Positions 38,458-50,585 of a stretch of 64,000 bases of DNA are shown piece by piece. The DNA lies in the NCBI GenBank assembly GCA_037389465.1, contig JAZARR010000172.1, positions 3,201,501 to 3,265,500 of the forward strand, written 5' to 3'. The notes beneath the pieces are model-generated. The model made no database searches and was not told where the DNA came from. It worked only from the letters and a program-made list of their open reading frames with translations. Each line of letters opens with the position of its first letter. Positions within the stretch are counted from its first letter, which is position 1. Both the position numbers and the translations under genes were made by a program. The DNA is from Baylisascaris procyonis. Its lineage: Eukaryota > Nematoda > Chromadorea > Rhabditida > Ascarididae.

Positions 38458-39723
38458 ATGCGGCCATTTGCTACTATCTTCGTTCTTCTTGTTGCATTCA
38501 TCTTCGCAATCACAACAAATGCACAATTCTTCGATAAACGATGTTAGTTATGCAAAATATTTATGCAAAAATTTTCTTTTTGTGCAAATTCACTTAGAAA
38601 AAGATTCTGTCCGATTTTTTTTTCAAATATCTTCTAAGACAGATTATTTCACACATTTTGTAAAAAAGTTTCTTTAAAAATTAATTTTTTCCGGTGAAAA
38701 AATTTGAATAAAAAGAGCAAAAAATACAATTTGTCTAAAAAATTTTTGCGATGTGACGAATCAAATGCAAATTAGTAGATAGTCGACTATGTTTTAAAAA
38801 AATCTATCAATGCTATTAATCTATCGATTCTCTAGAGCTTTTTTTTCGACAACAATAAAATTAGAACTCAATTTCAATAATCAACATTAGCTGAAGAGAA
38901 TCGAATTTAATATAAAATGCAAATTTATAATCATACTTATCAAATATATTACTATCGTAAATTATCATCAAATAATTCGAAAACTCACAACTCGTTTATA
39001 ATTTAATTTCGCTCAAATGTTTCTCATAAAATTTTTAGAAATGATTCGTTCTTTTTTTTTTCTTTATCTAATCGATCATAAAATGTATGGAAATCTTTAT
39101 GTATATTACAAAAGATTTGCAAATCTTTTTTTTGAAATTCGATGATGAAGGAAGTTCGATACTTAGCAATGGAAAAATTTTTGCACCAAATAAATTATTA
39201 AAACTCCCTAATTATCGTGCAGATAATGATTTGATTTTCCATTTCGTAGAAAAGTTAGCTATTGCATGTTTATGTCATCATTTTAGACTTCCTTAAATGT
39301 GGTACTAGGAGGATTATTTACAATAATTGGCTAAGTACGATTTAAATCGACCAGTAAAATAGCGCATTGAATTTGGATTCTTGTAGATTCCGGCTTGAAT
39401 TTTAACACTGCAAAAGTTCGAAAAAAATATTTCCATCCTAAATAATATTCGAAGACCAATTATAATTTTTGTTTAAATTAAAAATTATTCGCCATATCCT
39501 TTTTTTTTTCAGAAATCACTGTAAATGAGTAATGGATATGACCGACCAATCTTATAAGTCAAAAAAATTCATTATTTATATTGTATGTTGTATTATTTTC
39601 AATCGTACTGTATCAATTCTAGCACCTTGGTTTATGCGACCATCATGGAAGAAGCCCGATAAGAAGTTTTCACTTGATACACGTTATAACTACGACTATT
39701 CTACAGAGTATGGTGATCGATGA
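38458..39723 (+). CDS. Short secreted protein with a dibasic site (possible peptide precursor)
   Basis: Two exons, 38458-38542 and 39623-39723, join in phase (T | CA) to give 61 aa. Residues 1-22 (MRPFATIFVLLVAFIFAITT and NA) are a clear signal peptide. After cleavage come QFFDKR, a dibasic KR, and a basic, Trp-containing stretch (SPWFMRPSWKKPDKK), then a Tyr/Asp-rich end (RYNYDYSTEYGDR). The short length, signal peptide and KR/KK sites suggest a processed peptide, but no amidation Gly-basic motif or known neuropeptide family is visible, so a small structural or host-directed secreted protein is equally possible. The donor is GTTAGT and the acceptor CAATTCTAG. Another acceptor at 39512 would create an immediate stop. 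An AATAAA lies at 39918-39923. Confidence 0.62.
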
Positions 39724-39917
39724 ATGAATGTTGCAATACACGTGACTGCAGTATTCGACAAACATCCTCATAATACGGCATTCTACTCATTATTATTTGA
39801 GATAAAAAGTTATAATAGCCAAATCGAATTATTATATAATCGAATATCTTCTCAACAATTGTCTTCGAATTGATTATTAATTATAAGAAAATTTAAATTT
39901 ATTCGCTTTTTTTTCCA

Positions 39918-39923
39918 AATAAA
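39918..39923 (+). terminator. Poly(A) signal for the 61-aa gene
   Basis: AATAAA lies 195 bp downstream of the stop codon at 39721-39723. A second AATAAA at 40086-40091 is an alternative. From here to 40264 only the convergent intergenic spacer with kaptin is seen. Confidence 0.4.
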
Positions 39924-40264
39924 ATATTCTTCAATTTTTTAAAATAAAACAACGACATCTGCAATATGTTTCAAATGTTCGATTTTATGACGAGTGATTT
40001 CTGAAGGATAAAATATGTTAGCAAAGATATGAATTTGCTTGCATGATGTTCTCAAATCTCCTCACTGTATAAGATTTTTATATTCAATAAAAAGTGGTAA
40101 AATAATGAAACACAAAAGCATAAATGACATATTTTTTTTTCAATTTCCTCGTATGCACGAAATAAAATCACCAAAAGAGCAAAAAAAAAAAAGTTCTTTT
40201 TGAAACAACATAAAATATGTACATAAAAATTTTTTCAAAAAAAAAATATTTGTGCAACAAAAAT

Positions 40265-43200
40265 TTATGTATTTATAGCACTATTTTTACATTCATCATC
40301 GGTGAATACACTCGATGTAGGTGTATGTAATGGAATAAGTAAATGAAGTCCACTTGTCGACAGAACAGCCAACTGATCATCATCAAGAAATTTTATTGCG
40401 ATTGCTGGTGCCGGATGTTCAAATAGGGAATATGATCGAACAATCGCTTCCTCTGAGAGAAGATCCTCTCGACGATACACTAATATCAGCTACAAAATAT
40501 AGTAGACGTTTTATAATATGAAAACCTAAATAGTATTACTCTAATAAAACGGCATAAAATAGACCACTTGCTGAGAGAACAATCGGCAATGCCTCCATTA
40601 TCAACCAACAGTATCACTGGGACCTATCAAAACAATACACTGTAAATAACAGTATCCTTTGCCTCACATATAACCTTATCAACAACAGTATACTGCCAAT
40701 GACGGTACCCTGTCAAAAGTACGGTAACCGTTATATAAATAACAGATATGGGGCACCGTTATGACGAAAACATTTAAATTTGTAAATTAATCTCAAAGCA
40801 TCGCCTGATCATTGATCACACGATATTTGACCCCTTCTCTTTTGAATTGATCTGCCACGACCTTCTTATACACAACTACCTTCTTGTTTCATTATTTACG
40901 TTCTCATATTACTTACGAACTATCGAGAAATTTGCTGGATTTGGCTGCTATTAGTTTATTACGTTCCCCCAAGTCTATATGGTCCAACGCTTGGCCAGCT
41001 ATTGATAAGTAAATTTCTCTCTGATAATTGCCATTTCGGGTAGAAATATTCCCGTTTTCGAAATAATAAGATTGTTAAAATTAGCACTCTTACTCTTCCC
41101 TTCCTACTAAGTTGTCTGGTTGCTCGAATATAGTAGAGAATTATTCGCTATGTATACGATAACCACTAATTTTCGATGAATACCACATATCAGTTAATAT
41201 TCAAGTAACCCAGATAATGGGATAAGTAATCCAGGTACTAAAATGTAATATAATCAACTTTAAACTACTATTTTTATGATCGTCATAAGTCACTTCTATT
41301 ATTCACATTGAACTTCGACATGTAAAAACAATTGCTTAATGATAATGAAATACCGTTACAATTAAAGTAAAACCATAAAACTGGATAGTTATAGCATCCT
41401 AATTAAACTAATTAAACCATCATAACAACAGAAAAAAAAAAACCCAGCCTGGTTCAATTAAACCAGTTAAAGAATCTGATGAAACCACGACTCGATGAGT
41501 TGAAATACCAATAAACCAATCAATTCAAATAAACCGGACAACCTTCATTACCAATGTTGGTTCTGTCATAACCACCCAAACGATTACCATATACCTCACT
41601 AACTTCGAGCACTATAGAATGTATTTGAAATACTTACTCCATCATAAGCAGCGATCGCAATAAAATATTCACTAGCCGTTGAGCAAACAATTGTATCATG
41701 ACCTCTCGTTTCATTCAATACAGATATTCTTTTCCATTCAAAATGACTCTTGTCGGCAGACATTGCCAAACTCCATACAGCTGCCGGACCTAACGTTGAT
41801 GAGATTAGAACAAGCATTTTATCTTCACGTCCTTCTAATCTCAATAATTGAAGCACCGATATTGCACCCGAAAATTTCAGCTTTGTTCTGAAAGAAATAA
41901 CAAATTCTTATTTTTTATTTATTAGATAATCAAGTGATGTAGAATCGAATTTTCAAGTAAATCTTTGGTCTCGCCGGTTGCGCGGTAATATTACCGGTAA
42001 TATTACCGGTGCCCTCATAAGTATTACCAATATTCCCATCAAGAATATAATCAATGCGAACGATTGGACGAATCCTGCTTAATCCCGTATATGACTACGC
42101 TAAAGACAAATATCAAATCCATGTACATGTGAGTCCACAGTAATGCGCAAACACTTCATCTCCAAATTTTTAACACTTAACAAAGTCTAAATTTGAGCGT
42201 TTCAATTGCAACAGCGTTGAGAACACATTTTAGCCCCCCCCCCCCCAAAAAAAAATCTAGTAATTTAAAAAGTTTTCCAACTATAGTATTTGCTGTATGC
42301 GATCTATAACCTAAATATAAGAGATTTGTGGATCGACATCATTGAGTAAATAGATATTAAAAATAACAAAAATAAAATTAGCCAATCGCTTCTTCAGAAT
42401 AACTCATAAAAAACACAATAAGCCTCAAATATTTTAAAAAAAAAAAAAAAAAACTTACCTGTCAACGATAAAATTTGTTTTCAATGATAAAGAGGTTACA
42501 ATTACATATCCTGTATCAAAACCTAATACTGACCAACGATATGAAGATGTCTGAAGACAGCATGACCTAAAATAAGCAAACAATTCTAAAATATTGTCAA
42601 TCAATAATATAGATCTCTAAATTCAAAATGATGCATCATAATCATTAAATCAATGGCACTTTCTTTCTCGATGAAAACCCATTAGATTAAACACTGTGAG
42701 AAATATTTACATCTAAACAAGGAATTCATACTAAATAGATTTGTTGAATGCCTCATATTTAATGCCTTCTTGAAACACGAATTAGGATGACGATAAATAA
42801 TGGAAGAAGAGGTGCGGAACTTCAATCAAGCAGTAGATCGCTACTGCATTGAAAATATAGAACCTCAATAAAGGATGCACGAAAAAAATCGACAAAAAAG
42901 GCCAACATCAAACAATTTCATTCACTTAAACGCTTCGTTATGTTAAATTTGCAGCGGTGCTTAACAAAAAAAAAAAAAAAAAACAACAACAACAACTACA
43001 ATCAATCGCTTTTCATACAATCACGCATAAGGAAAAAAAGATTACCGAATAGCCGATCCAGGAATATCACCTAGATCTAAGCCTGGATATATATCACCGA
43101 TCGAATCCACTTCTTCAACAGTGATCGATGGTGCCTTTAATCGATAATTTATCAATGAAACGATTAAAAAAACATACAAAATTCTCTGTTTCACAAAAGT

Positions 43201-46200
43201 TGACTCATTCCTTATCAATGTGATATTCAATTAACAAAAATATTTCAATATTCGAAATTTAAAAGTTTCATTCAACTTTTCGTATTCCATTGTTTTCATC
43301 AAAATTTCCTCCAAACTTTCACATTAGAAATGCCCTTCATTATTCTATCGACAGTTAATCCTTGTTGTGAATATTATAAGACCACACCTATATATTGGAT
43401 TTCTTTGCTCATTAAAAAGGAATTGAAGAAAAATTTAAGTTGAAGAGATGAATGAAAGAGAAATCTTAACGTTGATTTAGATAAGGCTCACAAGTATGAG
43501 GATCTATAGGTAGAAAGTTTTACCTATGGATTCTCACAACTTGCTAATAATATTTTCTTTTTAAAAGTAACTGCATCATTGTATTTCTTTTTTTTCATAC
43601 ATTTTAGAAAATTATAATTAGTAATATATCCCATAATAAGATTTCATATATCCCATAATATTTAAAATAATATCCCATAATATCTAAAAGATAATATATA
43701 TCCCATAATATCTAAAATAATTTATGTTGACTAAACGTTTAATATGCATTAACGCTATTTAATTTGTATACTAGATAAAACAACCAAATTAAATAGGGAA
43801 ATGTGGATGAAATAGACTGAAGATATAAAAACAGGAATTATACAAGTTTTTTACCATTACGTCACTATGTCACGTAACAAAATTTCACCATACCATAGTA
43901 CCATGCCAAAAGCTTTACCATATTACTATTACAATAAATTGAACTAACTATGTCACTAATGGACAAATATGTTTTTTATAACTCAATTAAAGAAAAAATA
44001 AAAGCAAATGCGTTGGATTTATTATCGTTTTAATTGAGATACCATGAATTCAAGACCGCTCACAATTATAATATCCTGAAATATCTGGAATACGATCAAT
44101 GCTATCGTTCCAACCTACACGGACAACTGAAATTCGTCATTTATCAGTTGAATAAACGCTACAGGTGTTCATATGGCGTCTTATCGCGTTTACAGATGTG
44201 TTTTTATAAGTGAATAAATGAGTTAAAAAACAACCTTAACAAGAAAAAGTCGAACAGCACGAGATGCCGTAAATATTAGCCAACAATGATGATTACCAGC
44301 AATTGCACTCTCAGCAGTAACACGAGTAAATGTTGGTGGATTTAATAGTTCAAATTTACATCCTGCAAATATTCATAAATTAAAAATAAAATATGTATAT
44401 ATAAAATATTAAATCACTATCATAATTCGCTTTGAAATAATTCATCAATAAAGAACAACAATCATCCCAATAACTGCTTTTCATTCAATGACAAATTGTA
44501 GTATGTTAACTAAATGCTATTTTTCGAGTCCAAGATACTACCTACGTCGACTCTTGGCGAATGGATGGATCGTTAGGTGAATCAGGTGATACTATAAACG
44601 TTTAAAACTCACCAAGCGTAAACGACAAATCCGTTGAGATTTTAAAGAGTGCCGCAAAATAACGAATAGGCATACAATGTTTATCGTAAACAACCCAACT
44701 GAAAATTTAAAAATAAATAATAAAATAATAAAAAAAAATAAATGAGATCTTTTAATAAGTACTATATGAAGTTTTAAATTAGAACAATATTCTCTAAGCA
44801 CACTCCTCAACAACTGGCACTTTTTATTGCCAAATGAAAACGAAATATTTAATAAAACGTTTCAAAGAATTCTTAATCTGTTTCGAAAATAAGGAGAAAT
44901 TTTCCGGCCATAAGCACGTAATATCTGTGCTACAATATTGAAGATTATGAACTCTACAATTGATATAGACATATTGGTATGCACTGTACTAGTATGTGAA
45001 CGGCTCTATTTAGTAGAGACGATATACCTATACCGTATATATTCAGTGCAGTGAGTGAAATATTATACAGTACTACATAGTGCTACAGTACTGCACAAAA
45101 TTGTACGGTAATGGTAATTTTTCAATGAAAAAAAAAACATACAAAAAGAAAAACAACGAACCATGTTGCAAAAATTGCTAAAATATCTCTATCGGGATGT
45201 GCAGCACAATCGGATGCAACCAACTCAACAGATGCACCTTCATCGAGTTGTTCATCGATTAAATGCGATAAATTCGTACAACTCTTCTCATCTAACCAAT
45301 AAACACCACCAAATAATGTTACACACATCACACCTGATCCAGGTGCACCTGAAATTTATTTAATTTTAAATTCTTATGAATTATAATTAATTTTTCATCT
45401 TATTTTAATTTTTAGGCCATTAATTAATGTACTATTTCTTTTATTTAATAGAACATTATTTATTTTGTAGATTTATTTTATTATTATTAGATCATTAAGT
45501 AGCCATAATAACTCTTTTATAAATAAAACATTATTTGAACTATTTGCATATTTCAACGATGAACTATTGATATCTAATAGTACCTACCATCGCAATATGC
45601 CTCATATTCCAAATGCAATTGAAGTTCGTAACTGCAATGAATTTATGAACAACTTCGAACGATCACCATAATCGCTATTCAAATTCGATTTGTTTTATTT
45701 TAGATGCAATCGTAATCGTGGAAAATAAAATATAACAACTGAATAAAGAGCTGCAAAGAACATATAAAAAGTTTCTCAAAACAAAGGCATCATAGTTTAA
45801 GCGGTAAGAGAAGCGCTCGGTAATCAAGCTATTACGGTTTCAATCCTCATACCTTCTCATACCTTTTGTCTTTGGCTAGCTCCTCTCTTCTCTGCAACTA
45901 TTAGGCCTTCTATAAATGACTATTAATGATGCATAATATTCACCAATTATTTGATGCAAACTATATGTATTACAATATGGTACTGGTAGAAACATTCGCT
46001 CTGTCCAATCCATTAATTAGTAAATATCTTCACACTTCGTTTTACCGATCACAAAATTTCTGAAAATATATCTCTATGATCGACGAAAAAAATAAAACAA
46101 TTTTATTGCTAATCGCATTTTTTTTAAAATGTTTTTACTATTTTTCCGACGTTTTCCTTCCTTTAGGTTGAAATAATTGCAATTCAAGCTTAACCTGCCT

Positions 46201-46432
46201 AATTTTACAGTAATGGTTGGAATTACAGCAATAAAACTAGCAGCCAGCCAAGTTGCCGGAAAAAAAGAATCCTAGAGACCGACAGATACCAACATAACGA
46301 CTGATGACGACTGATTAACTATGCTAACTCCGATGGAGACTCGTTTGAGCACGTCGATACCTCCTCCGTAACAAAAAAAAAAAATCCCACTGCAACGTGG
46401 ACGTTTTTATCGCAAAAAAATAAATAAATAGA

Positions 46433-46479
<47 letters not shown>

Positions 46480-47024
46480 AATAAAATAAATCCCATTGCA
46501 ATTTTATGGATCATTGCAAATATTGCAAGGGATTTGTCTCTTACATTGATTATTTCCTCTTGCTATTTACTTCTCTACAAATATGATCAATCAGTAAAAA
46601 AATTCCTACCGCATATGTTATGCAATCATCAACAAATTCAAACACTTGATATCCAACGATTGCTTGCATATACTACTCCAGCTATAACAATATTCCAATC
46701 ATTAAATTACTAGTACTTTATACAAGGAGTGGCGCATCTGTCCATTCCTACCGTTAACTTACTAGCATTTCATGCAACAAGTGGCGCATTTGTCTACCGG
46801 TGAAGGATGCTACATTATGCAATTCAAAATCTTTGTATCTGCTCAAATAAACCGAGTTTACAATCCGGCAAGTTTACCTCCGATCCCGTAAATCTAACAT
46901 TACTACAACCGCCCATTTTTGCCAATATTACTTTAAAATCAACTATACGTGTATTACCAGATTCATAAAAATTCCCAACTACTTCATTATTTACGGCACA
47001 AATATGCAAATTACATGCCCACAT
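40265..47024 (-). CDS. kptn: Kaptin (KICSTOR complex subunit)
   Basis: Eight exons on the minus strand: 47024-46862, 45348-45162, 44698-44613, 44362-44235, 43134-43046, 42566-42459, 41887-41638 and 40489-40265. All have GT/AG borders and consistent phases, totalling 1236 nt, that is 411 aa plus stop (human kaptin is 436 aa). Blocks that line up with kaptin in order are CVTLFGGVYWLD (~65-76), SVLGFDTGYVIVT (~230-242), MLVLISSTLGPAAVWSL (~275-291), DTIVCSTASEYFIAIAAYDG (~318-337) and FLDDDQLAVLSTSGLHLLIP near the C-terminus. They match human LSALGCQSGYV, SVLVASMLEPAVV, DSVLCSLV plus VLVATYGQELL, and ELAVVSLKGVHIL. In mammals kaptin forms KICSTOR with ITFG2, KICS2 and SZT2, which holds GATOR1 on lysosomes and lets mTORC1 respond to nutrients. 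The fold is a beta-propeller. The next gene to the right lies on the same strand 3.6 kb upstream. The start ATG is the first in the exon; no acceptor lies just before it. Confidence 0.85.
41983..42010. repeat. Two-copy 12-bp palindromic repeat
   Basis: The self-complementary unit CGGTAATATTAC is repeated twice and followed by CGGT, so the whole segment can form a hairpin. It lies in a kaptin intron. Confidence 0.75.
42233..42246. repeat. Poly-C tract
   Basis: About 13 consecutive Cs, followed by an A-run, in a kaptin intron. It is a G-run on the strand that encodes kaptin. Similar C tracts lie near 48764 and 52842. Confidence 0.85.
43627..43722. repeat. Minisatellite, period about 20-26 bp
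   Basis: Four to five units built around ATATCCCATAATAT with variable TCTAAAA spacers, in a kaptin intron. Confidence 0.8.
45784..45862 (+). repeat. tRNA-like relic in the first kaptin intron
   Basis: A box A-like TAGTTTAAGCGG (45793-45804) and, 43 bp on, a box B-like GGTTTCAATCC (45836-45846) have tRNA spacing. The possible acceptor strand AAGGCAT pairs with a downstream ATACCTT. D- and anticodon arms do not form well, so I treat it as a tRNA pseudogene or SINE head lying antisense to kaptin. It lacks the TTGATCATCAAA end of the two copies near 30 kb. Confidence 0.42.
46416..46490. repeat. (AAAT)n microsatellite
   Basis: About 17 units of AAAT with minor interruptions, in the first kaptin intron. 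Confidence 0.92.
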
Positions 47025-50000
47025 AGAGAAAATTTTTTTTAAAATTTATTCAAAAATTAGCCACAGTATCGATTAATTCCTTTCTAGATAATTATTTTTA
47101 TTTCATTACAAGCATGAACTTATAAACTTCTTAGCATTTCTTTTTTTTTTTGAAAATAACTTCAAAAAAAAACTCCAAATTTTTTGCTGCACAGTAAGCC
47201 TAAACTTATAATTTCATCTATTATTTACTTATCCATTACGAATAAATGTCTCTTCAAATCGCTTCCACCTGCCCTGACCTAATGCCTCTCTGATCCAGCT
47301 GGCTCCTGTGGTCTTTAGGTCGATCTCTACTTCTTGCAGATCATAAATCATTTAATGATAAACGCTGAAGAAATTTTTAGAAAGGATTGAATTCTTCGAC
47401 CTTTTTAAATGGGGAATATATTTCATTGTGAAAATTTTATTTCAATGTTTAAACTCAAATAGAAACGATGAAACAATGAATAAAACAAAAAGAATGGAAT
47501 GATCGATTTAATTTGTAATAAAAAGTAATAATATATGCAAAACGTTGACAATGAATGAAGTAAAAACTGACAAAGAAAAACTCAAAGATTAAAAGCGCTA
47601 ATTCGTTCGCTGACTACTAATAAATGAATGTTACATTGAAGAATATATTGCACAATCGAGAAAAAATTCATAGTTCGGGAACTTCCAGAACTCTACTACG
47701 TTCATTTCTTGCAGTTCCGGAACTCTACATCTTTCATCTTCTACAGTTCGGGAACTCTAGTCGAATTATAGCCGCAGGCGATTATCGATTTCATCAATAA
47801 AACAATTTCAAAATTTCAAAACAAAGGATTAACGCAGCAAATGAAAAATTTAGAAAAATGGATATATGGCGCTAAAATTTAATGCCAACTATCTTATCAT
47901 AAAATGATTGATAGAAATGAAATTTGTAAAATTCCATAAAATAAAAAAAAAACGAAATGAAAAATTTAAAAAAATTGGGCGGAAAAATTTACAAGAATAA
48001 AGAGCGAAAAAAAACTTCCTATCAAAACAAGTATATCAAGCAAAAAAAAAGAACACCAATAAAATTCATTCATTGAATATAATTTAAAAAAAAAAGAAAG
48101 ATGAATAATCAATTTTACCGCATATATAGTGCTACAATCTTAGCAAATATTTTACCACGAAAATATAAATACACAAGAAAAATAAAAGCTCCACGATCAG
48201 AAACAACAGTAATGTTGTTTTATCACAGAGAATGTTTTAAAAATTTGAATTATATATAGTAATGAAATAATAAATATAATACCAAATGGAAATGCTACCA
48301 TACAAAATCAGTATTCAATATCTGTATTAATATATCGTTAAATCTACTCGACTCAAAAAGAATTTTTTTTTTTTTTTTAAATAAAATATTCACGTATCAT
48401 ATAATTAGAAGAATATATGAAAAATTGAAAAGTAGAAAATTATTTTAAAAAAAACTCATATAAAATTCGCAATTCTATACAACTACTTCAATAAAGATAA
48501 ATGAGTGAATTTCCAACAACAACAAAAGAAAAAAAAAAAATACGATAATAAATGCGTGCCTATTGAAAAATTTATAAAATACGGACGAACAAGAAAATAT
48601 AGAAAATATCACTGCAAATCAAATGAACGATGAAAAATACCACTGAAAAGTGATAACATTATCAAAGCAGCACCTTATGATAATTGCCTAAAGCATCAAG
48701 CGTATAGCAGAGAAAAAATTAACCACGCAATAGTGGTCAAAAAGAAATACTAGTTAACTGTCCCCCCCCCTAAAAAAAAAATAAAAAATACATCTCTGCA
48801 AATATATAATACATTTGTTCATATAAGGAAAAATATTGACCGAAAAAAAATAAAGGAAAATATAGAAAAAAAAATCAATACTAATATTCACGTGACATCC
48901 AAAAAAAAAATTTCCAAAAAAACATCAAAAATCCAACAAAACTAAAATCAACATATATCGATCAATGACAGAAAATGACAACAATTTCGTCGATAAAATT
49001 AAATGAGACCAATATTGACACCGAGAAAAAAATACAATAAAACTCGCCTCATTTATCGCATCCAGCACAATATAGGCATTAAATTCAATTATTAGCTCAT
49101 TTGAATATTTCATTTTTTTATTCAAAAATTTTAATTTTTGAAAAAATTTTTGAAAAATCAATCCACGGATTTCAAATTTTGCTCTTTTTAAGAAAAATTT
49201 CATTTTAAGCGAAAATTTGAGAAAAATTTATACGTTATTCATTTGAAACAGTATGGAGCGCTAAACTAAGCAAATAGTTTCCACGCGTTTAGAATATAAA
49301 AGAAAAAAAGGCAAGAAATGGCTAGAGGCATAAAATACGAATCGAGACAGCTTTAGCATCAAAGCAAAAACTAACAGCGGATATTCCTTGTGCAAAATTC
49401 AACAAATCTCAACTGGAATAACGGAATCTCATGACAGTATTCTGCAAAATACAAGCCCCTACCCCTCCAATTCCCGCTTATCTAATCACATTGTTTATAA
49501 TAAAATATTTCTCGGGCTAATCAAACAAAGTACTTCAGATGACTATAAAATAAATCTAACAACATAAAATATTTAGCATTATTTTCAGATCATTCGCTAC
49601 CATCCGTCCCTTAATTTATTAGAAAAAATATTTGCATATGCTAAATTTAAAAATAATTCTTTACCACATTTGACAAATGAATTTTGCCACCATAAACCTC
49701 ATTTGGATTTACTAGACTCTATGTCTTCAATTATATTTTATTACCTATATCAACCACAATACAGTATTCCACAACATATTTCCCACAACAACACAGATTA
49801 CGGTACATAAAACATTAGTGATAATTTCATAAATTTCACCGTAATCTACCGTAGGCAAAATTTTGCAGTAAATAATTTTGCAACCCGTTTCGATTTCTAA
49901 AGAAGACTAAATCATCACGTTCAAATGATGAAAAAATACCTAAATAAACTTCTATAGCAAGTGAAAATTCTATTTATATATGTATAAAAAGCTGAGATCA

Positions 50001-50489
50001 AATAAAGTGAATTATTAAATCACTACTCGATACAATGCGAACTACCTTTCAATGAACAAATAATGTCCCCTTGTATCCTCTTTTATTAATCCCAATTCTT
50101 TTGCCTTGGTCATAAATAACACATAAATGACTTATTTTCTCTTGCTTACGAGCCAAAATTTTCTTAAAGCCAGCTTTCCGACCGTCAGATCTCCAACTGC
50201 TCGAAATGCCAAAGTCATCACTTTCTTTCTAATTGTACTACCTTCACCAACATCATTCACTAAAAATAACGCAATTCATCTACTATAAATTACAACCGAA
50301 TATTCTCACTTTCAAATTTTTGTACTGTTGTATTTGAATAAACCAATTTGCCCTCTATGTGCTTGCAATTCCAAAGTAAATTTGTACAAAGTCTGAATAA
50401 ACCCCACTAGACTAATCAACCTTCCTATCATCTACAACTATCAATAAAATACTATACTATAAGTATCTATGACCCCTTTTGCTTGACTA
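47025..50489. other. Spacer between kaptin and spastin genes
   Basis: This 3.5 kb interval has A-rich plus-strand sequence, long A/T runs and a three-copy GGAACTC repeat, and no open frame that looks coding. Both flanking genes run leftward, so it should hold the spastin 3' flank and the kaptin promoter. No SL-operon-like short spacing exists. Confidence 0.5.
47669..47764. repeat. Three-copy repeat, period about 34 bp
   Basis: The core AGTTC(G/C)GGAACTCTA occurs three times (the first copy shows GGAACTTCCAGAACTCTA), separated by CTTTCAT- or TTCATTTCTT-like spacers. It lies upstream of the kaptin start. Confidence 0.7.
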
Positions 50490-50500
50490 TTTATTTTATT
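50490..50500 (-). terminator. Poly(A) signals for the spastin gene
   Basis: Two overlapping AATAAA hexamers on the minus strand (plus-strand TTTATT at 50490-50495 and 50495-50500) lie about 86-96 nt after the stop codon at 50588-50586. Confidence 0.5.
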
Positions 50501-50585
50501 GTTGAGAAAAGGCTCCAAATTATACTCTTCAATGAGGCTATCACAAGAAATATTAGCTATCACAGGTTTCAATATTTGATTTCCG

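Noticed and set aside
39087..39296. 69-codon open frame inside the intron of the 61-aa gene
   Set aside because: Its inclusion would not keep phase with the flanking exons, and no good acceptor/donor pair brackets it.
41983..42010. TAATATTAC nonamer in a palindrome, as at geminivirus-type replication origins
   Set aside because: The nonamer arises from a 12-bp palindromic tandem repeat in an AT-rich intron. No Rep-like open frame is nearby.
46319..46501. Open frame with Phe-Ile-Tyr-Leu repeats
   Set aside because: Translation of the AAAT microsatellite (likewise at 59589-59807 beyond the true donor at 59706).
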